Made by a program: the position numbers and the translations under genes. From UBA6054 sp963975575 (GTDB lineage: Bacteria > Planctomycetota > Phycisphaerae > Phycisphaerales > UBA1924): DNA of 64,000 bases. Below are positions 1 through 8,031 of the stretch, piece by piece. The notes below the pieces were generated by a model. That model did not search any database, was not told where the DNA came from, and was given only the letters and a program-made list of their open reading frames with translations. The stretch covers positions 124,001-188,000 of the forward strand of contig CAXBHL010000005.1 in NCBI GenBank assembly GCA_963975575.1. The letters run 5' to 3'. Every line of letters starts with the position of its first letter. Positions within the stretch are counted from its first letter, which is position 1.

Positions 1-2
1 CG

Positions 3-191
3 GGGCTCGCCGGGGCACTGGTCAGCGGTTACGCGATGTTCGTGCTCGGCCGGAGCGGCGCCTGGTGGGATGTGGTGTTCGTGTCGGGCGTGCTGCTCGT
101 GGTTGTGGTCCTCGTTCGGGGGCTGGCCTGTGCGGCCGCGGGCTCGTTCGAGCGTGGCTGGAAAGGCCACCACGAGAACGGCCGCGGCTGA
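3..191 (+). CDS. C-terminal end of a membrane protein (partial)
   Basis: The reading frame is open from the left edge and stops with TGA at 189-191, giving the last 62 residues of a protein that starts outside the window. Two hydrophobic stretches are visible (residues about 1-14 and 21-44 of the fragment), followed by a short polar, basic tail, so this is the end of an integral membrane protein. No family can be named from this fragment. The next genes are on the opposite strand, so it is the last gene of its transcription unit. Confidence 0.6.
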   Translation, partial: GLAGALVSGYAMFVLGRSGAWWDVVFVSGVLLVVVVLVRGLACAAAGSFERGWKGHHENGRG

Positions 192-306
192 TCTCGCTGC
201 GGTACTGACAGCACGGTGCGGCATGGCACAACGCCGGCGGCGGCGAATCGCCGCGGCGGGTTTGCCGGGTCGGCCGGGATGGAACGAATGAATACGGCGC
301 ACGAAA

Positions 307-331
307 GACCCCGGACGGGACGCCCGGGGTC
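307..331 (-). terminator. Hairpin terminator of the acidic lipoprotein gene
   Basis: An 8-bp perfect stem (GACCCCGG at 307-314 with CCGGGGTC at 324-331) lies 30 bp past the stop of the minus-strand lipoprotein gene. Read on the minus strand it is followed by TTTCGT, a short U-rich end. Confidence 0.6.
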
Positions 332-361
332 GGCTTCATATCGGCTGCTTGGCGCGTTCGA

Positions 362-583
362 TCAGGGCTGGCCCATGCCATCGTCGATCGCGTCGTCGAT
401 GTCGTCGGCGGCATCGTCCATGGCGTCGCCGGCGTCGTCGGCGGCGTCATCAATGGATTCGCCGATGTTCTCCGCGGACAGGTCGTTGTCATCGTCGCAC
501 GCGGCCAGGGACAGGCCTGCAACGGAGATCGCCAGGACGCCGGCGAGGCGCAACAGTTCGGTTTCAAATCGGGAGTTCTTCAT
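362..583 (-). CDS. Small acidic lipoprotein with DDA repeats
   Basis: A 73-residue precursor. Residues 1-29 form a lipoprotein signal peptide ending in a lipobox (LSLAAC), so the mature protein is about 45 residues and lipid-anchored. The mature part is almost entirely Asp, Ala and small residues in a loose DDAADD-type repeat, probably a short amphipathic helix. It resembles entericidin-like small lipoproteins in size and design, but the repeat is more acidic. It is the most downstream of three tiny minus-strand envelope genes (362-1209). Function unknown; an envelope or osmotic stress role is an inference from the neighbours. Confidence 0.7.
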   Translation of the reverse strand: MKNSRFETELLRLAGVLAISVAGLSLAACDDDNDLSAENIGESIDDAADDAGDAMDDAADDIDDAIDDGMGQP

Positions 584-727
584 GTCGTGCTCCTATGTCC
601 GCCCGGGTCCCGGGGGGCCGCGAGGCGAAAAAATGGTCGGGAGTGAGGCGGGCCTTGGCCCGTGTGACTGGCGTCACGAATGGGTCCGGTGGGGTTTGAC
701 CCACCGGACCGATGGATTGCTGGGGCA

Positions 728-904
728 TTATACCGCTGGTTTGCGGCCACGCACGACCCCTGCGATCAGAGAGAGCAGGAAGAGCACGATGAAAACGAAG
801 AAGAGGATTTTGGCGATGGACGCCGCCCCGGCCGCGATGCCGCCGAATCCGAAGATGGCGGCGATGATGGCCACGATGAAAAAGACAATTGCCCAACTCA
901 GCAT
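728..904 (-). CDS. DUF1328 family small membrane protein
   Basis: A 58-residue protein beginning MLSWAIVFFIVAIIAA, with two hydrophobic helices (about residues 4-24 and 30-50) separated by a Gly/Ala-rich turn and ending in a basic tail (RGRKPAV). Length, the LSWA start and the GFGGIA turn match the DUF1328 (YtjA) family of small inner-membrane proteins. The sequence GGTGAGTC of the + strand just upstream reads as a GA-rich region before the ATG on the minus strand. It sits between two small lipoprotein genes. DUF1328 genes often accompany stress genes, but no biochemical role is established. Confidence 0.85.
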   Translation of the reverse strand: MLSWAIVFFIVAIIAAIFGFGGIAAGAASIAKILFFVFIVLFLLSLIAGVVRGRKPAV

Positions 905-1032
905 GGTGAGTCTCCTTGTGTGTGGGTGGGACGGCCCTTGCCGTCGGTGGGGTGTCTCGCTCGGCCGCTCGGCCGAGCGCCGGTCACTTCGGCCGATCGC
1001 CCGTCGGGACGGGCGTGATCGGCGGTGACGGG

Positions 1033-1209
1033 TCAGTCGGCGGCATCCTGGATGCCTTCGCCTGCCGCTTCGATGTCCTGGCCGACGCCTTCGGTGGTGT
1101 TGCAGCCGGTCAGACTGACGCCGACGGTGGCCAACACGGCCGCGGCGAGCAGGGCGCCGAGACGGGTCGTGAGGGAGGACTCTTGGGCAACGGCTTCTCT
1201 GGTGTTCAT
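1033..1209 (-). CDS. Entericidin A/B family lipoprotein
   Basis: A 58-residue precursor with a signal peptide and lipobox (SLTGC, lipidated Cys at about residue 36), followed by a short mature tail NTTEGVGQDIEAAGEGI... typical of the entericidin EcnA/EcnB family. In enterobacteria these are an antidote/toxin lipoprotein pair induced in stationary phase; here only one clear family member is present, plus the more acidic lipoprotein at 362-583. A good Shine-Dalgarno (AAAGGAG on the minus strand, about 1216-1222) precedes the ATG. The gene is divergent from the tricorn protease gene and shares a 303-bp control region with it. Confidence 0.85.
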   Translation of the reverse strand: MNTREAVAQESSLTTRLGALLAAAVLATVGVSLTGCNTTEGVGQDIEAAGEGIQDAAD

Positions 1210-1512
1210 GCGTGGCTCCTTTCTTGGGGGCCTTGGTTGTTGGAGGACGGGTGCCCTCGTCTGGATGTATGTTGTGGTCCGGGCGTGCAGGACCCCTGAA
1301 AGTAGGGTGAATCCGGATTCATTTTGAACCCTCGTCTGGTCTCGGGTGGTGGGGAGATCGCCGGGACGCGCCTGGTCGCCCCTCCTAAGCGTCTCGCAGG
1401 CAGACGGATGCGCAAGGGTGAACCTGATGCCCGGTTGCGGGTATATTGGCGTGTTGCCGGGCGACGCCTTCTGTCGCCCGGTCGTCGCTGTTCAGTCGCG
1501 GAGAGAGATGAC
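1210..1512. other. Intergenic control region between divergent genes
   Basis: This 303-bp gap separates the entericidin-like gene (minus) from the tricorn protease gene (plus). It holds a 14-bp perfect palindrome at 1308-1321 and an AT-rich hexamer TATATT at 1442-1447 that could be a -10 element for the plus-strand gene, without a convincing -35. An open frame extends from the tricorn gene back to 1324, but it has no ribosome site and lacks a signal peptide, so it is treated as noncoding. Confidence 0.5.
1308..1321. promoter_or_regulatory. 14-bp perfect palindrome, candidate operator
   Basis: TGAATCCGGATTCA is its own reverse complement over all 14 positions. It lies between the divergent entericidin-like and tricorn protease genes, about 100 bp upstream of the former's start and 190 bp upstream of the latter's. 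Position and symmetry suggest a dimeric regulator site; the regulator is unknown. Confidence 0.35.
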
Positions 1513-4500
1513 ATGATGCAACGTGTGAATGGTCTGCTGTGCCGGGTGTGCGGGTTCCTCGTTCTGGGGAGCATTGCCGCTCCGGCCGCGGGCGCCGAGG
1601 TCGATCTGCCGCGGTACCCGTCGATCAGCCCGGACGGGAAGGAGATCGTGTTCTCTTGGCGGGGGGATCTGTGGCGGGTGGGTGTTGAGGGCGGCGAGGC
1701 GGTGCGGCTGACGGCGCACCCGGCGATCGAGCGGGCGACCGCGTGGAGCCCGGACGGGGCCTGGATCGCGTTTGAGTCGAACCGGTCCGGCGGGGGGCAG
1801 GACATCTTCGTGATGCGGGCCGACGGGAGCGGGGTGCGGCGGGTGACGTTCGAGGACTCGACGCTGTATCTGGACGGGTTCTCGAGCGATGGGTCACGGA
1901 TCCTGGTGTCGGGCTCGGTCGAGGGCGACGTGTACCGTTCGCGCCGGGTGTATTCGGTGCCGTTCGAGGGGGGGCCGATCAGCCGTCTGCACGGCGCGTT
2001 CGGCCAGTCGAGCGACGCGAACCCGGAGGGGTCTCGGTACGCGTTCGAGCGGGGCGGGTCGAGCTGGGATCGCAGGCACTACCGGGGCCCCGACCAGCGG
2101 GACATCTGGGTGTTCGACGAACGCGACGGCTCGTTTTCGCGGGTGACGAGCTGGACCGGCAACGACGGGCAGGCGAGGTGGCGTGACGACGACACGCTGA
2201 TATACATGTCAGACCGCTCGGGCGACTTCGTCCGGCTTTGGACGCTGGACATCGGCGCGGGCGAGGACGCCGCGGTGCAGTTGACGGACAACGCGGACCG
2301 CGACATCACCGGCTTCGACGTGTCCCACGACGGCCGGGCGGTGGTGTTCACGAAGTGGGACGGGATGTACACGGCCCGCTTCAAGGGCCGGCGGCTGGAC
2401 GAACCGCGGAGGCTGGTGGTCACCGCGCCCGACGACGCGTTTCCCAAGCGGGAGCTCAAGTCCGTGGACTCCGACGTGGACGAGGCGTCGCTGAGCCCGG
2501 ACGGGAAGGTCATGGCGTTCGTGGCGTTCGGCGACGTGTTCGTGCGTGCGGTCGAGGAGGGCAGCCCGACCCGTCGGGTGACCGAGGGCATGGCCCGTGA
2601 GCGGGACATCGCGTGGTCGCCGGATATGTCGCGGCTGTACTTTGTCTCCGACCGCGGCGGGAGCGAATCGATCTATGCGGCGACGGTGACGCTGACGCGC
2701 GACGAGGTCAAGGAGCGGTTCGAGAAGGCGACCAATCCGGAATCGGAGCCTAAGTCCGAACCCCCGGCGACGGACGCCGACGGGGCCGAGGCCCAGGGTG
2801 AAGCGGGGGCCGAGGCCGGGGACGACGCCGGCGCCGGCGGGGAGCCGGACCCCGCGGCGGCGGAATCGGAGGCCGAGGGTAAGAAGCCGGCGGAGAAGAA
2901 GGAAGAGAAGCCCAAGATCGCCGACCGGTGGGCGGACGCGCTGCGGTTCGGGATCGAGCCGATCCTGGTCGAGCCGACGGCCGACATGCGCCCGGTCCCC
3001 TCCCCGGACGGCAAGACGCTGGCGTTCCGTCGCACCCGGGGTGATCTGGTGTTGCTGGATCTGATGACCGGCGAGCAGAAGACGGTGCTGCAGGCGTGGG
3101 ACTTCGGGATGGATTTCCGATGGTCGCCCACGGGCGAGCACATCGCGTACAGCGTGGACGACGAGAACTTCAACTCGGACGTGTACGTCATGCCGGTGGA
3201 CGGCTCGTACGCGCCGGTCAACATCTCCCGCCACCCGGACAACGACTACGGGCCGCGGTGGTCGGCGGACGGGAAGATCCTCGCGTTCCTGTCGCAGCGG
3301 GAATCGGACGAGTACGACGCGTGGGTGGTCATGCTGGACCGCAAGCTCGAGGCGATGACCAAGAGCGAGATGGACGCCTACTTCGAGGAGCGGGGCAAGG
3401 CGGTCAAGAAGCTCGGCGTGATCGATCCGATCGCGTGGGACCCCGGGTCGGATGCTGAGGACGGGCGCGAGGATGCCGCGGAGGACAAGAAAGACGCGAA
3501 GTCAGAGCCCGCGCCGGCACCGGCGTTTGCCGAGGCCGATCTCGCCGACGCCTACCGGCGGCTGCGTCGTGTGACCAGCTACCCGGGCAACGAGGGCAAC
3601 CTGGAGATCGTGCCGACGGGCGAGCGGATCCTGTTCACCGCGTCGGGCGGTGCGGGCGGGTCGTCCGGCGTCTACTCCGTCAAGCTGGACCGCTCGGACG
3701 AGAAACGCATCGCGTCGAGTTCGTCCGTGCAGCAGGTCAGTGCGGACGGGTCGCGTGTGGTGCTGGTCCGTTCCGGGCGGGCGAGCACGGTGGCGCCGAC
3801 CGGCGGGTCGAGCACCGACGTCAACATCAGCGCGACGACCGAGCTGGACCACGAGGCCCACAGCCTCCAGAAGTTCGACGAGATGGCCAGGACGCTCGGA
3901 CGCACGTTCTATCACCCCGAGATGAAGGGGTTGGACTGGGCGGCGCTGACCGCGGACTACCGCGAGCTGGCGCGGAGGGCGTACACGGGCGACGAGTTCA
4001 AGGAGATCGGCACGCGACTGATGGGCGAGTTGAACGCCTCGCACCTGGGCGTGTACCCGAGTTCTGACTATTCGAACCCCGATTTCCGGTCCGCCGGACG
4101 GCTGGGGATCGACGCGACGCCGGTGGAAGGGGGTTTCCGCGTGGACCACGTGCTGCCCCGGGGCTCGACCAACGCGGGCGACATGCGCCTGGAGGTGGGC
4201 GACGTGATCACCGCGATCGAGTTGGAGCCGATCGGGCCGCGGGACACCCTCGACTTGTTGCTCTCCGGCCGGGTGGGCGACGAGATCATCGTCACCGTCC
4301 GTCGGGGCGAGGGCGCGGCGGCGGTGTCGCTCGACCTGCTCATGACGCCGATCTCTTCGGGCGAGGAACGGGGACTGCGCTATGACGACTGGCAGCTGAC
4401 CAACGCGGCGAAGGTGGCCGAGATGTCCGGCGGGCGTCTGGGGTACCTGCATATCCGCTCGATGGGCACGCCGGATCTGGTCGAGTACGAGCGGGACCTG

Positions 4501-5007
4501 TACGCCGCGGCCAACGGCAAGGATGGGCTGCTGATCGACGTGCGCAGCAACGGCGGCGGCTGGACCACGGACCGGATCCTCGCCTCGCTGATGTACCCGC
4601 AGCACGCGTACACCATCCCGCGCGGGGCGCACCCCACGGACGGGCAGGGATACCCGCGTGACCGGCTCTACATCCAACGCTTCAACGGCCCGGTCAACAT
4701 GCTGTGCAACGAGAAGAGTTTCTCGAACGCGGAGATCATCTCGCACGCGTTCAAGACGCTCGAGCGGGGCACCCTGGTGGGCCAGCAGACGTACGGCGGC
4801 GTGATCTCGACCGGCGCGTTCTCGCTCATGGACGGGACCCGCGTGCGCCAGCCGTTCCGCGGGTGGTACCTGCTCGACGGGACGGACATGGAGAACAACG
4901 GCGCGGTCCCGGACATCGTCGTGGACCAGACCCCCGCGGACGAGGCGGCCGGGCGTGACCGGCAGCTCGAGGCGGCGGCGGCCGACCTGCTCAGCCGGCT
5001 CGAGTAG
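1513..5007 (+). CDS. Tricorn-type S41 family protease with WD40-like propeller
   Basis: A protein of 1164 residues. The chosen ATG (1513) follows GAGAGAG and gives a signal peptide (residues about 2-28, ending AAPAAGA), so the enzyme is probably exported. Order of parts: two blocks of PD40/WD40-like propeller repeats (SPDG and WSPDG motifs, about 30-460 and 545-670), then a PDZ-like and a C-terminal S41 serine peptidase region. S843-H844 (context ELNASH) and S1071 (context EKSFSNAE) fit the tricorn catalytic Ser-His pair and the nucleophile; Asn follows the nucleophile. A 75-residue Ala/Glu/Asp-rich insert (about 398-475) and a second acidic stretch (about 640-670) interrupt the propellers. 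Tricorn proteases trim peptides released by larger proteases. It lies 38 bp upstream of the methyltransferase gene, so it may head the same transcript. Confidence 0.88.
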   Translation: MMQRVNGLLCRVCGFLVLGSIAAPAAGAEVDLPRYPSISPDGKEIVFSWRGDLWRVGVEGGEAVRLTAHPAIERATAWSPDGAWIAFESNRSGGGQDIFVMRADGSGVRRVTFEDSTLYLDGFSSDGSRILVSGSVEGDVYRSRRVYSVPFEGGPISRLHGAFGQSSDANPEGSRYAFERGGSSWDRRHYRGPDQRDIWVFDERDGSFSRVTSWTGNDGQARWRDDDTLIYMSDRSGDFVRLWTLDIGAGEDAAVQLTDNADRDITGFDVSHDGRAVVFTKWDGMYTARFKGRRLDEPRRLVVTAPDDAFPKRELKSVDSDVDEASLSPDGKVMAFVAFGDVFVRAVEEGSPTRRVTEGMARERDIAWSPDMSRLYFVSDRGGSESIYAATVTLTRDEVKERFEKATNPESEPKSEPPATDADGAEAQGEAGAEAGDDAGAGGEPDPAAAESEAEGKKPAEKKEEKPKIADRWADALRFGIEPILVEPTADMRPVPSPDGKTLAFRRTRGDLVLLDLMTGEQKTVLQAWDFGMDFRWSPTGEHIAYSVDDENFNSDVYVMPVDGSYAPVNISRHPDNDYGPRWSADGKILAFLSQRESDEYDAWVVMLDRKLEAMTKSEMDAYFEERGKAVKKLGVIDPIAWDPGSDAEDGREDAAEDKKDAKSEPAPAPAFAEADLADAYRRLRRVTSYPGNEGNLEIVPTGERILFTASGGAGGSSGVYSVKLDRSDEKRIASSSSVQQVSADGSRVVLVRSGRASTVAPTGGSSTDVNISATTELDHEAHSLQKFDEMARTLGRTFYHPEMKGLDWAALTADYRELARRAYTGDEFKEIGTRLMGELNASHLGVYPSSDYSNPDFRSAGRLGIDATPVEGGFRVDHVLPRGSTNAGDMRLEVGDVITAIELEPIGPRDTLDLLLSGRVGDEIIVTVRRGEGAAAVSLDLLMTPISSGEERGLRYDDWQLTNAAKVAEMSGGRLGYLHIRSMGTPDLVEYERDLYAAANGKDGLLIDVRSNGGGWTTDRILASLMYPQHAYTIPRGAHPTDGQGYPRDRLYIQRFNGPVNMLCNEKSFSNAEIISHAFKTLERGTLVGQQTYGGVISTGAFSLMDGTRVRQPFRGWYLLDGTDMENNGAVPDIVVDQTPADEAAGRDRQLEAAAADLLSRLE

Positions 5008-5045
5008 CGACCGGTCCGGCATCGGGCGCGGGCCGGACGGCGAAG

Positions 5046-5804
5046 TTGGGGGTGTCCCCGGCGTTGGCGGCCGCATCGCCGCTGTCCGGTGCAGATCAGG
5101 AGCGTCCCATCCGTCCGCGTGTGCTCGAGCCCGAACTGATGGACGACCCCGCGCTGGACCCGGCCGAGCACGCTTTGGCCCTGCGGGGGCTGGCGCGGAT
5201 CAACCGGATCTCCTTCGCTTCCCGGGTGCACATGGGGCCGCTGCGATCGGTGGCCGCCGGGCTTGATCGCCCGGTGCGCGTGCTGGACGTGGCGAGCGGG
5301 AGCGGGGACATCGCGGTTTCGGTGGCGTCGAGGGCGGCGGCCGAGGGCATCGGCGTCGAGCTGATCTTCGCGGACCGGAGCCCCCTGGCGGTCGGGGCGG
5401 CCTGCGGGCGGGCTCGGGACCGGGGGGTCGTGGCCCGCGGCGTGGTTGTGGACGCGCTGGCGGGCGAACTGCCCGCGTCGGATCTGGCGATCTGCTCGCT
5501 GTTCCTGCACCACCTCACCGAAGAAGGGGCGGTATGCCTGCTGGCGAATATCCGGGCGTCTGGCGCGGTGTGTGTCTCGGTGAGCGATCTGCGTCGGTGT
5601 GCGGTCGGGACGGCTCTGGCGCGGCTGGTTCCGCGATTGGTCACGCGTTCCCGGGTGGTTCACACGGACGCCGTGCTGTCGGCCCGCGCGGCGTGGAACC
5701 GGCGGGAGTTGGCCGGACTGGCGGAGCGGGCGGGGATGTCCGGTTCGCGGGTCCGTCCGAGTTTCCCGTGCCGCATGACGCTTGTCTGGAGGAGGGGCGA
5801 TTGA
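5046..5804 (+). CDS. Class I SAM-dependent methyltransferase of a type III PKS operon
   Basis: Up to 252 residues. A Rossmann-type SAM-binding motif is visible (VLDVASGSGDIA, about residues 79-90), followed by a FADRS segment fitting motif II and a conserved ICSLFLHHL segment. The start is uncertain: TTG at 5046, GTG at 5052 and GTG at about 5120 are all in frame; the conserved-looking part begins near LEPELMDDPALDP. The stop (5802-5804) overlaps the TTG of the oxidoreductase gene. Grouped with a flavoenzyme and a type III PKS, it most likely O- or C-methylates the polyketide, as in the srsABC phenolic-lipid operon of Streptomyces griseus; this substrate is inferred from context. Confidence 0.8.
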   Translation: MGVSPALAAASPLSGADQERPIRPRVLEPELMDDPALDPAEHALALRGLARINRISFASRVHMGPLRSVAAGLDRPVRVLDVASGSGDIAVSVASRAAAEGIGVELIFADRSPLAVGAACGRARDRGVVARGVVVDALAGELPASDLAICSLFLHHLTEEGAVCLLANIRASGAVCVSVSDLRRCAVGTALARLVPRLVTRSRVVHTDAVLSARAAWNRRELAGLAERAGMSGSRVRPSFPCRMTLVWRRGD

Positions 5805-6979
5805 GCGGAGCGCCGGGCGATCTTGGGGACGGGGTCTGGGACACGGTGGTCGTGGGGGCCGGGCCAGCGGGTTCGCTGTGCGCGCGTCAGCTCGCCCTGG
5901 GCGGGCGGCGGGTGCTGCTGGTCGAGCGGTCGGTGTTCCCGAGGGCGAAGGTGTGCGGGGCGTGCCTGGGCGCGGGCGGCGTCGGGGTGCTCGAGCGTGC
6001 GGGGATGGGCGGGCTGCTCGACGAACTCGGGGCGGCTGCGGTGCGGCGGACGCGGCTGGTGTGGCGGGGCCGCTCGCTCCGGGTGCCGATGCGCGGCATG
6101 GTGACGGTCTCGCGGCGGGCGATGGACGCGGCGCTGGCGCACGCGGCGGAACGGGCCGGGGCCGTGTTCGTGCAGGGGGTGCGGGCGTCGTGGGACGGGG
6201 CGGCGGGGATCGGTTCCGGGCCCGTGGCGGTGCGGTTGGAATCCGACGAACGGGCGGTCGAGGCTCGCACGCGCTCGCTGGTGATCGCCGGCGGGCTGCG
6301 CACGGCCGACGCGGACGGCGTTGGGGGCGCGTCGGTGGACGAAAGGTCATGGATCGGTCTCGGAGCGTCCGGTCCGGCGGGGGACGCGGGCGTGTTCGGC
6401 GCCGACGAGTTGACCATGGTCGCGGCGCCGCACGGCTATGTCGGACGGATCGTCACCGAGGACGGGGTGGCGAACTGGGCAGCGGCGGTCGATCCGCGTT
6501 CGTTGCGGCGGTTCGGGGGGCCGGCGGGGGCGGTCCGGGCGATCATGGAAAACGCGGGTCTGGCGGGGGGTCTGGTGGGGGGCCTGGACGCGGGGCCCCC
6601 GGGCTCCGGCTGGACGGGCACTCCGGCGTTGACGCGGCGCACGCCGGCCCAGCGCGGGTGTGTGTACCGGGTCGGGGACGCGGCGGGATACGTCGAACCG
6701 ATCACGGGCGAGGGGATGACGTGGGCGCTGCTGGGGGCGGCCGCGCTCGCCCCAGTGGTGGAGGCGGCCATCGGATCGGGCCGGCACGAGCCGGTGTGGG
6801 CGGCACGGCACGCATCGCTGCTGCGCGTCCGCCGGGCCCGCTGCCGGCTGGTGGCGCGGTCCCTTCGGTCTCCGCTGATCATGCGGGCGGCGTTCCTCGG
6901 GCTCGGCTCGGGCGGGGCGGTGGGTGAGATGCTGGTGAACCGGCTGATCGGCGCACCGGGCGTCGCGGGGAGGGCGTGA
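5801..6979 (+). CDS. FAD-dependent oxidoreductase (geranylgeranyl reductase-like) of a type III PKS operon
   Basis: A 392-residue protein. The TTG start at 5801 follows a strong AGGAGGGG site and overlaps the previous stop (TTGA). Residues 14-40 contain the dinucleotide-binding motif VVVGAGPAGS followed by an acidic residue at the second strand end (LLVER), and the C-terminal half has the GDAAGYVEPITGEGM segment typical of the FAD/NAD(P)-oxidoreductase and geranylgeranyl-reductase-like flavoproteins. It probably hydroxylates or reduces the PKS product. Its stop is coupled to the PKS start (TGATG). The exact reaction cannot be deduced from sequence. Confidence 0.87.
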   Translation: MSGAPGDLGDGVWDTVVVGAGPAGSLCARQLALGGRRVLLVERSVFPRAKVCGACLGAGGVGVLERAGMGGLLDELGAAAVRRTRLVWRGRSLRVPMRGMVTVSRRAMDAALAHAAERAGAVFVQGVRASWDGAAGIGSGPVAVRLESDERAVEARTRSLVIAGGLRTADADGVGGASVDERSWIGLGASGPAGDAGVFGADELTMVAAPHGYVGRIVTEDGVANWAAAVDPRSLRRFGGPAGAVRAIMENAGLAGGLVGGLDAGPPGSGWTGTPALTRRTPAQRGCVYRVGDAAGYVEPITGEGMTWALLGAAALAPVVEAAIGSGRHEPVWAARHASLLRVRRARCRLVARSLRSPLIMRAAFLGLGSGGAVGEMLVNRLIGAPGVAGRA

Positions 6980-8031
6980 TGGCGGTCCTGCGCGGGATCG
7001 GGACGGCGACGCCCCGCTTCGATCTGGGACAGGACCGCGCCGCGGAGATCGCGGCCGGCCTGATGGAGCTTACCGACCGACGCGGGCGGTCGCTGGCGGC
7101 GCTGTACGCCCAGACCGGCGTCGTCACTCGGCAGACGGTGATCGCCGAGGAGGGGGAGTCGACGTTCTTCGTGCCCGGTCGTGCCGATCCGACGACCGCG
7201 GCTCGGATGGAGCGGTACCGGGCCGTGGCGCCGGGCCTTGCGTCCGGGGCGTGTGACGACTGTCTGCGTCGGGCCGGGGTACAGGCGGTCGCGGTGACGC
7301 ACCTGGTGACGGTTTCGTGCACCGGATTCCACGCCCCGGGCGTGGACTTCGAGCTGATCCGACGTATGGGTCTGTCATCCCGGGTGCAGCGGACCATGGT
7401 GGGGTACATGGGCTGTCACGCGGCGGTCAACGGGCTGCGGGTCGCCGCGGCGATCGCATCGTCGGATCCGTCCGCGGTGGTGCTGCTGTGCTGCGTCGAG
7501 TTGTGCTCGATCCATTTCCAGTACGAGCCGGTCGAGGGCGCGGTCACGGCGAACGCGTTGTTCGGCGACGGCGCCGCGGCGTGCCTGGTCACGCAGACGG
7601 GCGACGGACCGACGCTGCGGGCGTTCGGGGCGAACCTCTTTGAGAACTCACGGGACGAGATGGGCTGGCGGATCGGTGATCACGGCTTCGTGATGTCGCT
7701 GTCGGCCCGGGTCCCGACCCTGCTGCGGGAGGGGGTCGGCGGCTGGGTGGACGCGTGGCTGGCTGAGCAAGGTCTGGAACGGGGATCGGTCGGATCGTGG
7801 GCGGTGCACCCGGGCGGGCCCCGGATCGTCGAGAGTGTGCGATTGGCGCTCGGGCTCGAGCGCGGCGCGGTGTCGGACGCGCTCGATGTCCTGCGGACGC
7901 ACGGGAACATGTCCTCGCCCACGATCTTGTTCATCATCCGGCGGATGCTCGATCGGGGCGCGGCGTTGCCGATGGTGGCCTTGGCCTTCGGGCCCGGTCT
8001 GGCGGGCGAGGCCCTGCTGATCGAATCGTGA
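6979..8031 (+). CDS. Type III polyketide synthase (chalcone/stilbene synthase-like)
   Basis: A 350-residue protein (an in-frame GTG one codon upstream is possible). The thiolase-fold catalytic triad is readable: Cys114 (context TVSCTGFHAPG), His277 (AVHPGGP) and Asn310 (RTHGNMSS), at the spacing expected for the type III PKS/KAS III superfamily. Homodimeric type III PKSs condense acyl-CoA starters with malonyl-CoA to give alkylpyrones or alkylresorcinols. Together with the upstream methyltransferase and flavoenzyme it forms a compact biosynthetic operon, parallel to the phenolic lipid srs operon. Its stop overlaps the exonuclease start by one base, so the operon continues into DNA repair genes. 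Confidence 0.93.
   Translation: MAVLRGIGTATPRFDLGQDRAAEIAAGLMELTDRRGRSLAALYAQTGVVTRQTVIAEEGESTFFVPGRADPTTAARMERYRAVAPGLASGACDDCLRRAGVQAVAVTHLVTVSCTGFHAPGVDFELIRRMGLSSRVQRTMVGYMGCHAAVNGLRVAAAIASSDPSAVVLLCCVELCSIHFQYEPVEGAVTANALFGDGAAACLVTQTGDGPTLRAFGANLFENSRDEMGWRIGDHGFVMSLSARVPTLLREGVGGWVDAWLAEQGLERGSVGSWAVHPGGPRIVESVRLALGLERGAVSDALDVLRTHGNMSSPTILFIIRRMLDRGAALPMVALAFGPGLAGEALLIES

Noticed and set aside
1324..1512. Upstream in-frame extension of the tricorn gene
   Set aside because: No ribosome site, no signal peptide and Arg/Gly-rich composition; the ATG at 1513 after GAGAGAG gives a proper signal peptide.
2209..5076. Long minus-strand open frames opposite the tricorn gene
   Set aside because: Antisense shadows of a high-GC gene: Arg/His/Pro-rich with no family motif; the plus-strand frame has clear domains.
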